Below, one piece after another: positions 25,606 through 34,574 of a stretch of DNA of 64,000 nucleotides; position 1 is the first letter of the stretch, and every line of letters starts with the position of its first letter. The DNA comes from Bacillota bacterium. Lineage in GTDB: Bacteria; Bacillota; UBA4882; UBA8346. Location: contig JAKOTQ010000043.1 in the NCBI GenBank assembly GCA_029776205.1, positions 1-64,000 of the forward strand. Reading direction: 5' to 3'. Below the pieces are notes generated by a model. It ran no database searches. It was not told where the DNA came from and saw nothing but the letters and a program-made list of their open reading frames with translations. The position numbers were made by a program, and so were the translations under genes.

Positions 25606-26856
25606 ATGGACCCTTTGATTCGGGCGGAAGTGGTTATCGGCGAAAATACGAAGCAGCTTTTGATTGAACGTAATGTGACCTTAACCTTACGTGCGATTAA
25701 AATAAGAAATATTCATGCAGAAATTCGCGAGTTAACCGCTGATGTGATCGCTGATAAAGTGGTCATCCAAGGCGTTTTGCACAAGCAAATCTTCTTTGTC
25801 GGAGAAGACAATATTGTTCACCATCAGGCAGAGGACGTTTCATTCAGCACCTTTGTGGACGTTCCTGGTGCTGAGCCCGGGATGAATGTCCAACTTCATC
25901 CGATTATTGAAACGGTTATCTATAATCTCTTATCGCCAACTCTCTTACATCAGAAGGTCGTTATTGAGTTTTTCGTAAAAATAACTGAAACCAGACAATT
26001 AAATATTTTAACTGGAAACGGGCCACTGGTAAGGGTCGACCAAGTGGTCGGTGAAAATACAAAGCAGGAGTTGTTTGAGAACTTTGTCACTTTGGCAAAT
26101 CCGGCAATCAAGATTGACGATATCGCTGTGAAAATCCAGGATATTGAAACTCATGTTATTGAAGACAAAGTTATCATTCAAGGTGTCATTCATAAACAAA
26201 TCTTCTATGTTGGAACCAATAATGTGGAATATCATCAAGGTGAAGATATTGAGTTTTCAACCTTCGTTGATGTACCCGGCGCAATGCCCGGCATGGATGT
26301 TGAGGTCGTACCGGTTGTTGAATTCGTCCATTTTGACTTGAGAGATGCGACGACGTTACTCCAAAAAGTCGTGGTTGAATTCTTCGCCAAAGTAACTGAG
26401 AGCGTCCAGATTAATGTGGCTTTGGGTCCCGGTGCTCTACTGAAATTGGAAACGGTCGTTGGAGAGAACACTAACCAAATCCTGGTTGAAAATCTTTTCA
26501 CCTTACCGGTTCCGGCCATTAAGATTCGGGAAATTGTAGCCCGCATCGAAGATATCAGCACTGAAGTTATTGAGGATAAAGTCATCATCCAGGGTATTCT
26601 TCATAAGCAAATCTTCTTCATCGGTACCGATAACCTCGAACATCATCAAGCGGAAGATATCCCGTTCAGTACTTTTGTGGATATCATCGGTGCCACTCCG
26701 GGCACCAATGTCCGGGTGGATTCCCGAATCGAGACCATCCTCTTTGAGCTGGAGGATAGCACCACACTCCGTCAGAAAGTGGTTATCGAGTTCTTTGTGA
26801 AAGTGACTCAGACTCAGCAATTACTGGTTCAGATCGTGTCTCCATATTATCTGTAA
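25606..26856 (+). CDS. SPOCS/DUF3794 protein with three tandem repeats
   Basis: 416 residues made almost wholly of three ~135-residue SPOCS domains (about 8-140, 143-275 and 280-412). Each begins VVGENTKQ-like, and each contains DKVxIQGVLHKQIFFVG, an AED-FSTFVDV segment and KVVIEFFVKVTE. The domain is typical of spore coat/cortex-associated proteins of Bacillota (SpoVID/SafA-like surroundings and many uncharacterised members). No signal peptide and no membrane span. Ribosome site AAAGGAGGG 6-7 nt before the ATG. The repeats are well conserved with one another, pointing to structural rather than catalytic use. Likely mother-cell expressed, by analogy. Confidence 0.85.
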   Translation: MDPLIRAEVVIGENTKQLLIERNVTLTLRAIKIRNIHAEIRELTADVIADKVVIQGVLHKQIFFVGEDNIVHHQAEDVSFSTFVDVPGAEPGMNVQLHPIIETVIYNLLSPTLLHQKVVIEFFVKITETRQLNILTGNGPLVRVDQVVGENTKQELFENFVTLANPAIKIDDIAVKIQDIETHVIEDKVIIQGVIHKQIFYVGTNNVEYHQGEDIEFSTFVDVPGAMPGMDVEVVPVVEFVHFDLRDATTLLQKVVVEFFAKVTESVQINVALGPGALLKLETVVGENTNQILVENLFTLPVPAIKIREIVARIEDISTEVIEDKVIIQGILHKQIFFIGTDNLEHHQAEDIPFSTFVDIIGATPGTNVRVDSRIETILFELEDSTTLRQKVVIEFFVKVTQTQQLLVQIVSPYYL

Positions 26857-26878
26857 TTTCCGACAAAGATCGTTTGAG

Positions 26879-26913
26879 AACAGGTTGTTCGTCAGAACAG
26901 CCTGTTTCTCTTT
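26879..26913 (+). terminator. Probable terminator after the SPOCS gene
   Basis: AACAGGTTGTTC / GAACAGCCTGTT stem (one mismatch) with a GTCA loop, followed by a short U-rich TCTCTTT. Confidence 0.6.
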
Positions 26914-26994
26914 GGTTCGACTCTTTTTCCGAATGTGCCTAAGCTAGACAAGGTTGGCATATATATGTAGGAGATACCGTTAAAGGAGTCGGCG

Positions 26995-29082
26995 ATGTCT
27001 CTTACCCGTACCTGCCGCTTTAAAGTGGAAACTTCGTGGCAAGAACTGGTTAACCGGCGAATTCATGCGATTGAGATCAACCTGAAAGAAATTTCCTTTC
27101 TGAATCAGGGCGGTTTTTTAATTGCCCGGGGAGCCTTTAAGCGGGAGATCATCTATGTGGAATTTGACGGCCGGTTCCGAAAAGTCGATGATAAGGTTCA
27201 GTTTGAGGTGGTTGTTGGGAAAGCCCTTCCGGAACCACTTCCATTATTTAAAGCGGAGTTGAAGCAGGATTATTATATTTACCAACCTCGGCAGATCGGG
27301 GATAATCAGGCTATGCTCGAGCAGGCTTTTCTGTTGATAGTCGAGGAAGTTGAATTGGAGGCTTCTCCGGAGAAACTGAAAACTTTGATTCTGGATGGGG
27401 TGGTCGAACGAAAAGTGTCTACACAAATGATTCGAGTTCCGGTGAATGTGGATCCGGCCATGCTCGATTTTCGGGATTTTACGGGAGAGCTGATCTTTGA
27501 ACTGCCGACAGGCCCTGTGATCAATTGCCGGGTGATGGGGAATCTCCAGTTTACTGCGGCGAACGGTTCGATCCTTGATATGCCGATCGAACAGCCGGTC
27601 AGCTGGTTGATTGATACAATGGGTCAAGCATGGAATCCCGATACCCATTACCGCTTGACGGGAAAGATTACCGATAGGACATGGGTAAAAATCCAGGAGA
27701 ATCTGGGAGAACTTCAATTAAAAATCGATTATGCCTGTCTTCTCCTGCAATCCTTACCTTTGGCCTGCGTGTTAGCACCGAACGTCGATGTTCCTAAACT
27801 TCCGTCGAAGGTTCATTCCATCAAGGCCAAGGTACTACTGTTAGAGAAAGAATATCCCTTAGCTAAATCCTATGTTTTCCCCTGGGACGGAGGAAATCTG
27901 ACGGAGATACGGATTGAAGCCATCGGCCGGAATGACCGGTTGACAAAGAAAGGAATCCTCCTTGAGGCCCGTTTTAAAATCGAAGCTTATTATCTGACCG
28001 ATGACGGGGTTGAAGCCTTTCGTCAATGGGAGACCAGTTTCTTTGAATTGATCGAGGAGTGGCCGTTTACGGAGAAGCAGGATAATCTTTATTTAGAGGC
28101 TTTCCTCAACATCGAACCGGTGGCTTTTTCCCAAAACGGGCAGGAAGTTCATATTAATTTTACCGCAGTCTATCATCTGAAAATTTTCCAATGGAGTACT
28201 GTGGCGGTATTGGAAGACAGTAAAAACGGCAAAGCCATTTTGGCAAAGTCGCAGGTGGAACAGAAAAAATTTGCGGTGATGCGGGAAACGATGATCACGC
28301 TGAAGCGGAAACCCGTACGTATCCAGGAAATTCAAACCAAATTTGGTCATCTTTCTTGTCAGCCAAAGTCCGGTTGGATGAAAATCGAAGGAGAATTATT
28401 GATTTCTGTCACTTATTTGTATCTTTCGGGAAAAACTTATGAAGAACAGTTTACTATCGATCTTCATGAGAGTTTTGTGTGGGACGGGTTGAAAGAAAGC
28501 CATACGGAGATTGAACTACAGCCGTTTATCGAATTTACGGCTTATGATCAAAACGGGACTAAGATAATCTATCGTTACCTGGTTCGTTATGAAGCCGGAG
28601 TCTTTTGTGAACGAGAATTTAAAATCAAAGTAGTGCCGGATTTTGCTCCGATGGTTGATTCCGGATTGATTTCGGATAATCTCTGTAAATTAATGGATTT
28701 AGAGATAAATACGGAAGATTTATCGATGGTGATCGAGAAAGAGATCCCCTTAAAATTAGGTTTTCCCAAAGAGATTGCCAGAAATCAGTCCTATATTGCT
28801 CATTTTGAGTACAGAGATGCTCAAAATGCTATTTTAACGGAGGGTATATTGGAGACCGATCTGGAGTATTGGGATGAGGATGGTTTTTTGAGACAGGAAC
28901 GGCTGGAGATTTCCTTCTGGAAATTTATCCAATATCATTCCAATGCCCAAAAGATTTCTTCCGAGGGCACGCTTGTTCCGGAAATTACCCGGATAACGAT
29001 TCTTCCGGTGAATGCTTGGCCTTGGCAGAAGGGGACTGTCCGCGTATCGGCGGAAATCACATTAAAACGAGAAAGGGGGTAA
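26995..29082 (+). CDS. Large SPOCS-like (DUF3794-related) protein
   Basis: 695 residues of beta-rich repeats without cysteine clusters, signal peptide or membrane segment. Degenerate SPOCS-like units are visible. One has GGFLIARGAFKREIIYVEF near residue 38, and another has GWMKIEGELLISVTYLY near residue 460. Repeated openings such as KRKPVRIQEIQTKFG resemble linker strands. The repeats are far more diverged than in the protein at 25606, so the family call is from pattern and context. ATG preceded by AAAGGAGTCGGCG. Stop is 7 nt before the GT4 gene start, so the two are co-transcribed. Most likely a spore envelope scaffold. Function not established. Confidence 0.6.
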   Translation: MSLTRTCRFKVETSWQELVNRRIHAIEINLKEISFLNQGGFLIARGAFKREIIYVEFDGRFRKVDDKVQFEVVVGKALPEPLPLFKAELKQDYYIYQPRQIGDNQAMLEQAFLLIVEEVELEASPEKLKTLILDGVVERKVSTQMIRVPVNVDPAMLDFRDFTGELIFELPTGPVINCRVMGNLQFTAANGSILDMPIEQPVSWLIDTMGQAWNPDTHYRLTGKITDRTWVKIQENLGELQLKIDYACLLLQSLPLACVLAPNVDVPKLPSKVHSIKAKVLLLEKEYPLAKSYVFPWDGGNLTEIRIEAIGRNDRLTKKGILLEARFKIEAYYLTDDGVEAFRQWETSFFELIEEWPFTEKQDNLYLEAFLNIEPVAFSQNGQEVHINFTAVYHLKIFQWSTVAVLEDSKNGKAILAKSQVEQKKFAVMRETMITLKRKPVRIQEIQTKFGHLSCQPKSGWMKIEGELLISVTYLYLSGKTYEEQFTIDLHESFVWDGLKESHTEIELQPFIEFTAYDQNGTKIIYRYLVRYEAGVFCEREFKIKVVPDFAPMVDSGLISDNLCKLMDLEINTEDLSMVIEKEIPLKLGFPKEIARNQSYIAHFEYRDAQNAILTEGILETDLEYWDEDGFLRQERLEISFWKFIQYHSNAQKISSEGTLVPEITRITILPVNAWPWQKGTVRVSAEITLKRERG

Positions 29083-29089
29083 AGTCTGG

Positions 29090-30097
29090 ATGAGAATACT
29101 CATGCAGAATCGGGTCACCAGCCGCCATGCGATTGCCGGAGATACGATCCAAATGCGAAAAACCGGAGAATACCTTAGAAAGCTTGGGTTGGAAGTAGTG
29201 TTTGACTTTACCTTGGAACCGGATGTCAGCGGTTTTGATCTGGTTCATCTGTTTAATACGATACCCATTGAAGACACTTACCAGCAGTTTCGCAATGCCA
29301 AACGAAACCGTGCCAAAATCGTATTGTCGACGGTTTTCTGGGATCCTGCGGAATACTTGCGCTATCGTAAGGATCCTGCCGCTTTTGTCAGTTGGTGGGA
29401 AGAGACCCAAGTACTGCGCCAGGAAGTATTGGCCGGAGTGGATCTGATTCTGCCAAATTCCCATGCGGAACTGGCATTACTTCGGAAAACATATGTTAAT
29501 CTGCCACCGGCAGTGGTGATCCCGAACGGGGCTGACAGCAGTTTTGCTTATGCAAACAGTGAACGTTTCTGCCGCCGTTGGGGAAGAAAGGATTTTGTGT
29601 TGTCCGTCGGACGGATCTCTCCCCGGAAAAATCAATTGGCCTTGATTGAAGCGGCAGGTAAGCTGCATCTGCCCCTGGTGTTAATCGGACCACTCAATGA
29701 CGGCCTGTATTATCAGGAGTGTCGTCAAAAGGCCGCCGGGATCGACTGTTGTTTCATCGATACCATGAATCCTGCCGAATTGGCTTCGGCTTATGCGGCT
29801 GCCCGAGTTCATGCGTTAGTCAGCTGGTATGATACGCCGGGATTGGTTTCACTGGAAGCAGCTTTGGCAGGATGTGCCATTGTCACGACGGATCGGGGAT
29901 CGGCTGCTGAATATTTCGGGGAACATGCTTTTTATTGTCAACCGGATGATGTGGAAAGTATATGCTGTGCTTTAGAAGCTGCGTGGAAGGCCGGACCGGA
30001 TCCGTTACTTGCCCAAAAAGTGATGAAAAATTACACCTGGGAGAAGGTGGCGGATCAAACCTTTGCAGCTTATCGCTTATGTTTCGACAGGGATTAG
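29090..30097 (+). CDS. GT4 family glycosyltransferase
   Basis: 335-residue GT-B enzyme. N-domain MRILMQNRVTSRHAIAGDTIQM (glycine loop near the start), LILPNSHAELALLRK, VVIPNGADSSFAY, then the C-domain FVLSVGRISPRKNQLALIEA and the donor-site TPGLVSLEAALAGCAIVTTD (E-x7-E type). ATG preceded by AAAGGGGGT. Directly downstream of the SPOCS-like gene (gap 7 nt). A glycosyltransferase coupled to a spore-scaffold gene suggests glycosylation of a spore component, a context inference. Acceptor and donor unknown. Confidence 0.85.
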   Translation: MRILMQNRVTSRHAIAGDTIQMRKTGEYLRKLGLEVVFDFTLEPDVSGFDLVHLFNTIPIEDTYQQFRNAKRNRAKIVLSTVFWDPAEYLRYRKDPAAFVSWWEETQVLRQEVLAGVDLILPNSHAELALLRKTYVNLPPAVVIPNGADSSFAYANSERFCRRWGRKDFVLSVGRISPRKNQLALIEAAGKLHLPLVLIGPLNDGLYYQECRQKAAGIDCCFIDTMNPAELASAYAAARVHALVSWYDTPGLVSLEAALAGCAIVTTDRGSAAEYFGEHAFYCQPDDVESICCALEAAWKAGPDPLLAQKVMKNYTWEKVADQTFAAYRLCFDRD

Positions 30098-30109
30098 GCT
30101 TTTCAAACT

Positions 30110-30529
30110 CTATTTTATGAAGGTTGAAGCATAACCGATCCGTTGTTCGGTTTGAAGATCAAATAATTCGAAAAATAAATTGTTCTTGTAGAAATATTTC
30201 CGGGGTAAAGTATAGACATGATAGTGGCCTGGAGATTTACGGCCAGTCATGGTCACGTAAAAACTACGGTATTTAGCGTCATCGATTTCGAGGTTGAGGG
30301 CGATGATCGGAAAAGTGTCAACGGTTGAGACGGGAATTTGATCCAAACCATATTCTGTTCTCAAGATATCTTGCCATTTGCTGATTTCCTGGCCAACCAG
30401 CAATTGGGGCTGTTGAGTCCGAGGGGTGGAATGCAGAATGGGTCCGGAGCAAACCGGGGTTATCTGGAGAGGAATGTACTGGACGGCCGGAAAGGGATAG
30501 ATTTTTACATTGCCAAAACTCAATGCCAT
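30110..30529 (-). CDS. Hypothetical protein, 139 aa
   Basis: Unrecognised. Mixed alpha/beta composition with several aromatic residues (YRSFYVTMTGRKSPGHYHVYT, YFYKNNLFFELFDL), no signal peptide, no membrane segment, one cysteine. ATG well supported by GAGGAGGTGTC. Convergent with the GT4 gene (12-nt gap between stops) and 115 bp from the Na/Pi-like gene, on the same strand as the latter but with a terminator between. Reading-frame statistics and the ribosome site support a real gene. No function assigned. Confidence 0.6.
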   Translation of the reverse strand: MALSFGNVKIYPFPAVQYIPLQITPVCSGPILHSTPRTQQPQLLVGQEISKWQDILRTEYGLDQIPVSTVDTFPIIALNLEIDDAKYRSFYVTMTGRKSPGHYHVYTLPRKYFYKNNLFFELFDLQTEQRIGYASTFIK

Positions 30530-30599
30530 GACACCTCCTCAAATGACTAACATATTGTATGAGGCAATATAGGATTTTGTCACAGCGAAGAAGCAAAAA

Positions 30600-30632
30600 A
30601 TCAAAAACACCAGGCTTTCGAGGGCCTGGTGT
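30600..30632 (-). terminator. Rho-independent terminator of the Na/Pi-like gene
   Basis: On the minus strand ACACCAGGCC / GGCCTGGTGT-type stem followed by TTTTTGA. Lies just beyond the stop at 30645. Confidence 0.85.
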
Positions 30633-30644
30633 CTTTCTAAGAGG

Positions 30645-32339
30645 CTAGTTCATCTTTGCGGCAATGGGTTTTTTTTCGGCATCCAGAACCGCTTCAGCGA
30701 TATTGTAACAATGATCGGAAATCCGTTCTAAGTTTTTCAACAGGTCAACAAAACAAACGGCCGAATTGGGGTTGCAGGTGCCTTGATTGAGACGGGTGAT
30801 ATGGCCGAGCCGCAGAGTTTCTTCCAATGTATCCACTTCTTTTTCAAGTTGGAGCACTTTTCGGGCAGCTTCAAAATCTTCATAGGACAGTGCAGTTATG
30901 GCGTAGTCGAGCATTTCGGAAGAGAGTTTAAAAATACTTTCCACTTCACGATTGGCCTGCTCCGAGAATTTGATATTCCCGTTTCGACGGTAGACGGCCA
31001 GTTCCATAATGTTGGTGCAATGGTCACCGATACGTTCGATATCACCGACGACGTGCATCAGGTCTGCCAACCGTGTGGCTTCGATCTCGGTTAAGGTCGA
31101 ACGGGATACTACAGTCGACAGATAATTGATGATCTCTTCCTGTAAATAATCGAGATTGTCTTCCAGCTCATCGACAGTTTCTTGACTTGCCGGATCGGCG
31201 TTAATAAAAGCTTCTTTGACTTTATTGAACATTTCCTGAGCAAATTCACCCATCCGGACCAGTTCTTTAGCAGAGAGCTCTAAGGCCGCGTCCGGATTGT
31301 CGATAATCCGTTTGTTGAGATATTTGGTACTCCGTTCGATATACTGATCTTCGCCGGGAATCATTTTGGTGACAAGCCTTGCCAGGAGCCCAGCCATGGG
31401 TAACCAGACTAAAGTGTTTAACATATTAAAGGAAGTGTGGGCGTTAGCGATCTGGCGTTTGATAATCTGAGCTGCTGTAATTCCATGCGCAGGATCGGGT
31501 TGGGGGGATACTGCCAGGACGAATCGGATGAAGAGCGGTAACGCAATGATGAAAATGATACATCCGAAAATATTGAACATAGCGTGGACAGCAGCCGTCC
31601 GTTTGGCTGCTTTATTTGTACCGATACTGGCTAAAATGGCGGTAATGGTGGTTCCGATATTGTCTCCAAACAATATGGGGATCGCTGTTGTTAATGGGAT
31701 CAAAGGCTGAACTATGCCATTCACTACCACCGGCTGGGAAGCCAGGGTTTGGAGTACGCCAATGGTCGCACTGCTGCTTTGGATAATGACGGTCATGGCG
31801 GTACCGACGAGCACGCCGACCACTGGATTGTGGCTGAGATTGGTGATCCAATGAGCGAAAAGCGGAGATTTCGCCAGGGGTTTCAGCATAGCGGACATGG
31901 TGTTTAATCCGATAAAGAGAATACCGAATCCGAAGATAACTTGTCCGATATATTGTAACGTTTTGCGTTTGGGGAAGAAATACAGGCAAAAACCGATAGC
32001 AGCAATGACATAAGCATATTGGCCGAGATCAAAGGCAATAAGTTGGGCAGTCATCGTAGTTCCAATATTGGCGCCCATAATGACTCCAATGGCTTGGGTT
32101 AATGTCATCAACCGGGCATTGACAAAGCTGACGATCATGACTGTGGTGGCACTGCTGCTTTGGATGATAGCCGTTACAAAGGTTCCTACGATCACTCCTA
32201 TAATGGGGTTCTTGGTCAATGTCTCTAATATTCTGCGTAATTTTTCGCCGGCGGCTTTTTTAAGGCCTTCGCTCATCAAGTTCATACCAAAGATGAATAA
32301 TGCCAGGCCTCCGGCAACTCCGAATATAATTTCTTTCAA
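30645..32339 (-). CDS. Na/Pi-cotransporter II-like protein with PhoU-like C-terminus
   Basis: 564 residues. Membrane part (about 1-330) with the duplicated QSSSAT motif (AIIQSSSATTVMIV and VIIQSSSATIGVLQ) and GANIGTT/GDNIGTTITA, the NptA/YjbB signature of Na+-dependent phosphate carriers. The C-terminal ~200 residues are helical with PhoU-like segments (VGDIERIGDHCTNIMELA, LKNLERISDHCYNIAEAV) containing the E-x3-D metal-binding pattern. Start TTG with CGGAGGG upstream. Likely exports or imports phosphate, or responds to cyclic-dinucleotide-linked phosphate homeostasis, as for the family. Monocistronic. Confidence 0.9.
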   Translation of the reverse strand: MKEIIFGVAGGLALFIFGMNLMSEGLKKAAGEKLRRILETLTKNPIIGVIVGTFVTAIIQSSSATTVMIVSFVNARLMTLTQAIGVIMGANIGTTMTAQLIAFDLGQYAYVIAAIGFCLYFFPKRKTLQYIGQVIFGFGILFIGLNTMSAMLKPLAKSPLFAHWITNLSHNPVVGVLVGTAMTVIIQSSSATIGVLQTLASQPVVVNGIVQPLIPLTTAIPILFGDNIGTTITAILASIGTNKAAKRTAAVHAMFNIFGCIIFIIALPLFIRFVLAVSPQPDPAHGITAAQIIKRQIANAHTSFNMLNTLVWLPMAGLLARLVTKMIPGEDQYIERSTKYLNKRIIDNPDAALELSAKELVRMGEFAQEMFNKVKEAFINADPASQETVDELEDNLDYLQEEIINYLSTVVSRSTLTEIEATRLADLMHVVGDIERIGDHCTNIMELAVYRRNGNIKFSEQANREVESIFKLSSEMLDYAITALSYEDFEAARKVLQLEKEVDTLEETLRLGHITRLNQGTCNPNSAVCFVDLLKNLERISDHCYNIAEAVLDAEKKPIAAKMN

Positions 32340-32712
32340 TCTCGTCCCTCCGGTTTAATTTTTTGCAATTTAATAATTCTTCTTAAAATTAATTCTTTCA
32401 GATGTCACGATTCACCTGTCGGTCACCAGAAAAGAATATCATGTTTTTTTGAATGGCGGAAGAACACTTTAGACTGTTTTTGTTAAAATGTTGGTTAATT
32501 CGTTATTTCCCATGACTGGTATATTGTGCTTTATCTGAAATATTTGATATAATGAAGGAAATTTGATTGCCCATAGGCTTAAAACAGCGATAAACGCGTA
32601 GAAAACGCGTTTCTTATATTTGAAGTTTAATGAATGAATAGTAAGGCTTTTCGTTGAGGTATATAACATAAGCCGGGGATTAGAATGAACAATAATTGAA
32701 GGAGGCCGTTCC
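32340..32712. other. 373-nt divergent intergenic region
   Basis: Holds control sequence for the leftward Na/Pi-like gene and the rightward fhs gene. Features seen: a plus-strand sigma-A-like promoter at 32524-32553 and a small hairpin AAACGCG / CGCGTTT at 32592-32612 in the presumed fhs leader. No ORF with a ribosome site and no known riboswitch fold recognised. Confidence 0.5.
32524..32553 (+). promoter_or_regulatory. Candidate sigma-A promoter of fhs
   Basis: TTGTGC, 18-nt spacer, perfect TATAAT. The leader to the fhs start is about 155 nt, longer than average. Confidence 0.5.
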
Positions 32713-34380
32713 ATGTTATCGGATATTGAGATCGCCCAGGCATGTAAACTCCAGCCGATTAAGAATATTGCTCAAAAAGCGGATATTCCAGAAGAGTATT
32801 TGGAACTCTACGGAAACTATAAAGCCAAGATAAACCTGAGCCTTCGGGAGAAGGTGGCTTCCCGTCCAAACGGAAAATTGATATATGTTACAGCCATGAC
32901 TCCCACGCCAGCCGGTGAAGGGAAAACCTGTACGGCCATTGGAATCGCTCAGGCATTAGGCCTTTTAGGCAAAAAAGTGATGCTTTGCTTGAGGGAACCT
33001 TCGCTGGGGCCTACGTTCGGAGTGAAAGGCGGAGCAGCTGGCGGAGGGTATTCTCAGGTGCTGCCGATGGACGAGATTAACTTGCATTTTACCGGCGATA
33101 TTCATGCGATTTCTGCTGCACACAATCTACTGGCGGCGATGGTGGACAATCATATCGTACAAGGGAATGAATTACGGATCGAACCGAAACGGGTTGTTTG
33201 GCGGAGGGTGATGGATATTTCCGACCGCCAATTACGGAATATTATTATCGGATTAGGTTCAAAAGGCGATGGCGTGATCCGTGAGAGCGGTTTTGATATT
33301 ACGGTCGCCTCGGAGATTATGGCCATTTTGTGCCTGGCTAACGATATGGAAGATCTGAAGGTACGCTTGGGACGGATCGTTGTGGCGTACAATGTGGACG
33401 GAGAACCGGTGTACGCTAAAGATTTGAAAGCCGTTGGAGCCATGGCGGTTCTCCTGAAAGATGCGATCAAACCGAACTTGGTCCAGACTATCGAAGGCCA
33501 ACCCGCATTAATTCACGGAGGGCCTTTTGCCAATATTGCCCATGGCAATAATTCGATTATTGCGACTTCTCTCGCATTGAAACTGGCGGACTATGTTGTG
33601 ACGGAAGGCGGTTTTGCCAGTGATCTGGGAGCCGAGAAGTTCTTCGATATTGTATGTCGCAATGGTTTGAAACCGGACGCAGTGGCATTGGTTGCGTCGA
33701 TCCGTGCTTTGAAATTCCATGGCGGTGTCCCGAAAGAGAACCTGTCAGAAGAGAACTTGGAAGCATTGAAAAAGGGCTTAGCCAATCTGGAACGGCATAT
33801 CCACAATCTTCGCAATGTATATCATTTGCCGGTGGTTGTGGCTATTAACCGTTTCCCTAGCGATACGGATGCGGAGATCGCTGTCGTTAAAACTAAATGC
33901 CGTGAACTCGGGGTACGGGTGGCATTATCCGAAGTGGTGGCACGGGGTGGTGCCGGCGGCACGGAGTTGGCAGAGGAGCTTTTACAGGCATTAACCGAAT
34001 CCAACGGTTTTCAGCCATTGTATCCTTTATCCGCTTCATTAAAAGAAAAGATCGAGGCGGTAGCCACCAAAGTTTACGGTGCCGCAGGCGTAACGTATAC
34101 AAAGGAAGCCGAAGCCACACTTCAGAAAATTACTCAGTTGGGATACGGCGATTTGCCGGTCTGCATCGCCAAAACCCAAATGTCTTTTTCGGACAACCCG
34201 GCTCTTAAAGGGGCTCCTACCGGTTGGACGTTGACTGTACGGGAGGTCCGGCTTCAAGCGGGCGCCGGCTTCGTGGTTGCCCTTACCGGACCGATTATGA
34301 CCATGCCGGGACTGCCGAAAAACCCGGCTGCGGAACGGGTGGATATTTTACTTGACGGAACCATTGTGGGCTTATTCTAA
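32713..34380 (+). CDS. fhs: Formate-tetrahydrofolate ligase
   Basis: 555 residues, the family size. Ligates formate to tetrahydrofolate using ATP to give 10-formyl-THF for purine synthesis and, in acetogens, the methyl branch of the Wood-Ljungdahl pathway. Seen: the P-loop [79 protein letters not shown], and [16 protein letters not shown]. Ribosome site GGAGG upstream, ATG start. Neighbours guaA and exonuclease are on the same strand. No other Wood-Ljungdahl gene is in the window, so it may simply serve one-carbon metabolism. Confidence 0.97.
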   Translation: MLSDIEIAQACKLQPIKNIAQKADIPEEYLELYGNYKAKINLSLREKVASRPNGKLIYVTAMTPTPAGEGKTCTAIGIAQALGLLGKKVMLCLREPSLGPTFGVKGGAAGGGYSQVLPMDEINLHFTGDIHAISAAHNLLAAMVDNHIVQGNELRIEPKRVVWRRVMDISDRQLRNIIIGLGSKGDGVIRESGFDITVASEIMAILCLANDMEDLKVRLGRIVVAYNVDGEPVYAKDLKAVGAMAVLLKDAIKPNLVQTIEGQPALIHGGPFANIAHGNNSIIATSLALKLADYVVTEGGFASDLGAEKFFDIVCRNGLKPDAVALVASIRALKFHGGVPKENLSEENLEALKKGLANLERHIHNLRNVYHLPVVVAINRFPSDTDAEIAVVKTKCRELGVRVALSEVVARGGAGGTELAEELLQALTESNGFQPLYPLSASLKEKIEAVATKVYGAAGVTYTKEAEATLQKITQLGYGDLPVCIAKTQMSFSDNPALKGAPTGWTLTVREVRLQAGAGFVVALTGPIMTMPGLPKNPAAERVDILLDGTIVGLF

Positions 34381-34574
34381 GATAGGCGAAAAACCCACGT
34401 TGTAAATCGTGTGGACAGTCCTTATGAGTTATGGACATAAGGTCATGAGAACAAGCTGAGAAAAGCGATGAATAAGAGAATGTTGGACATAGATATCAAG
34501 AATTGACCAGCAATTTAATCTTTTGCCTCGCGCCTCGTGTCTCATGCCTAAAAATATCAGTTGGGGTGAAATGA

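Noticed and set aside
32469-32714. 81-aa minus-strand ORF in the fhs upstream region
   Set aside because: No ribosome site, and it overlaps the fhs promoter and leader on the other strand.
32713-34380. Presence of a complete Wood-Ljungdahl pathway
   Set aside because: Only fhs is present, and formate-THF ligase is common in non-acetogens, so I do not claim acetogenesis.
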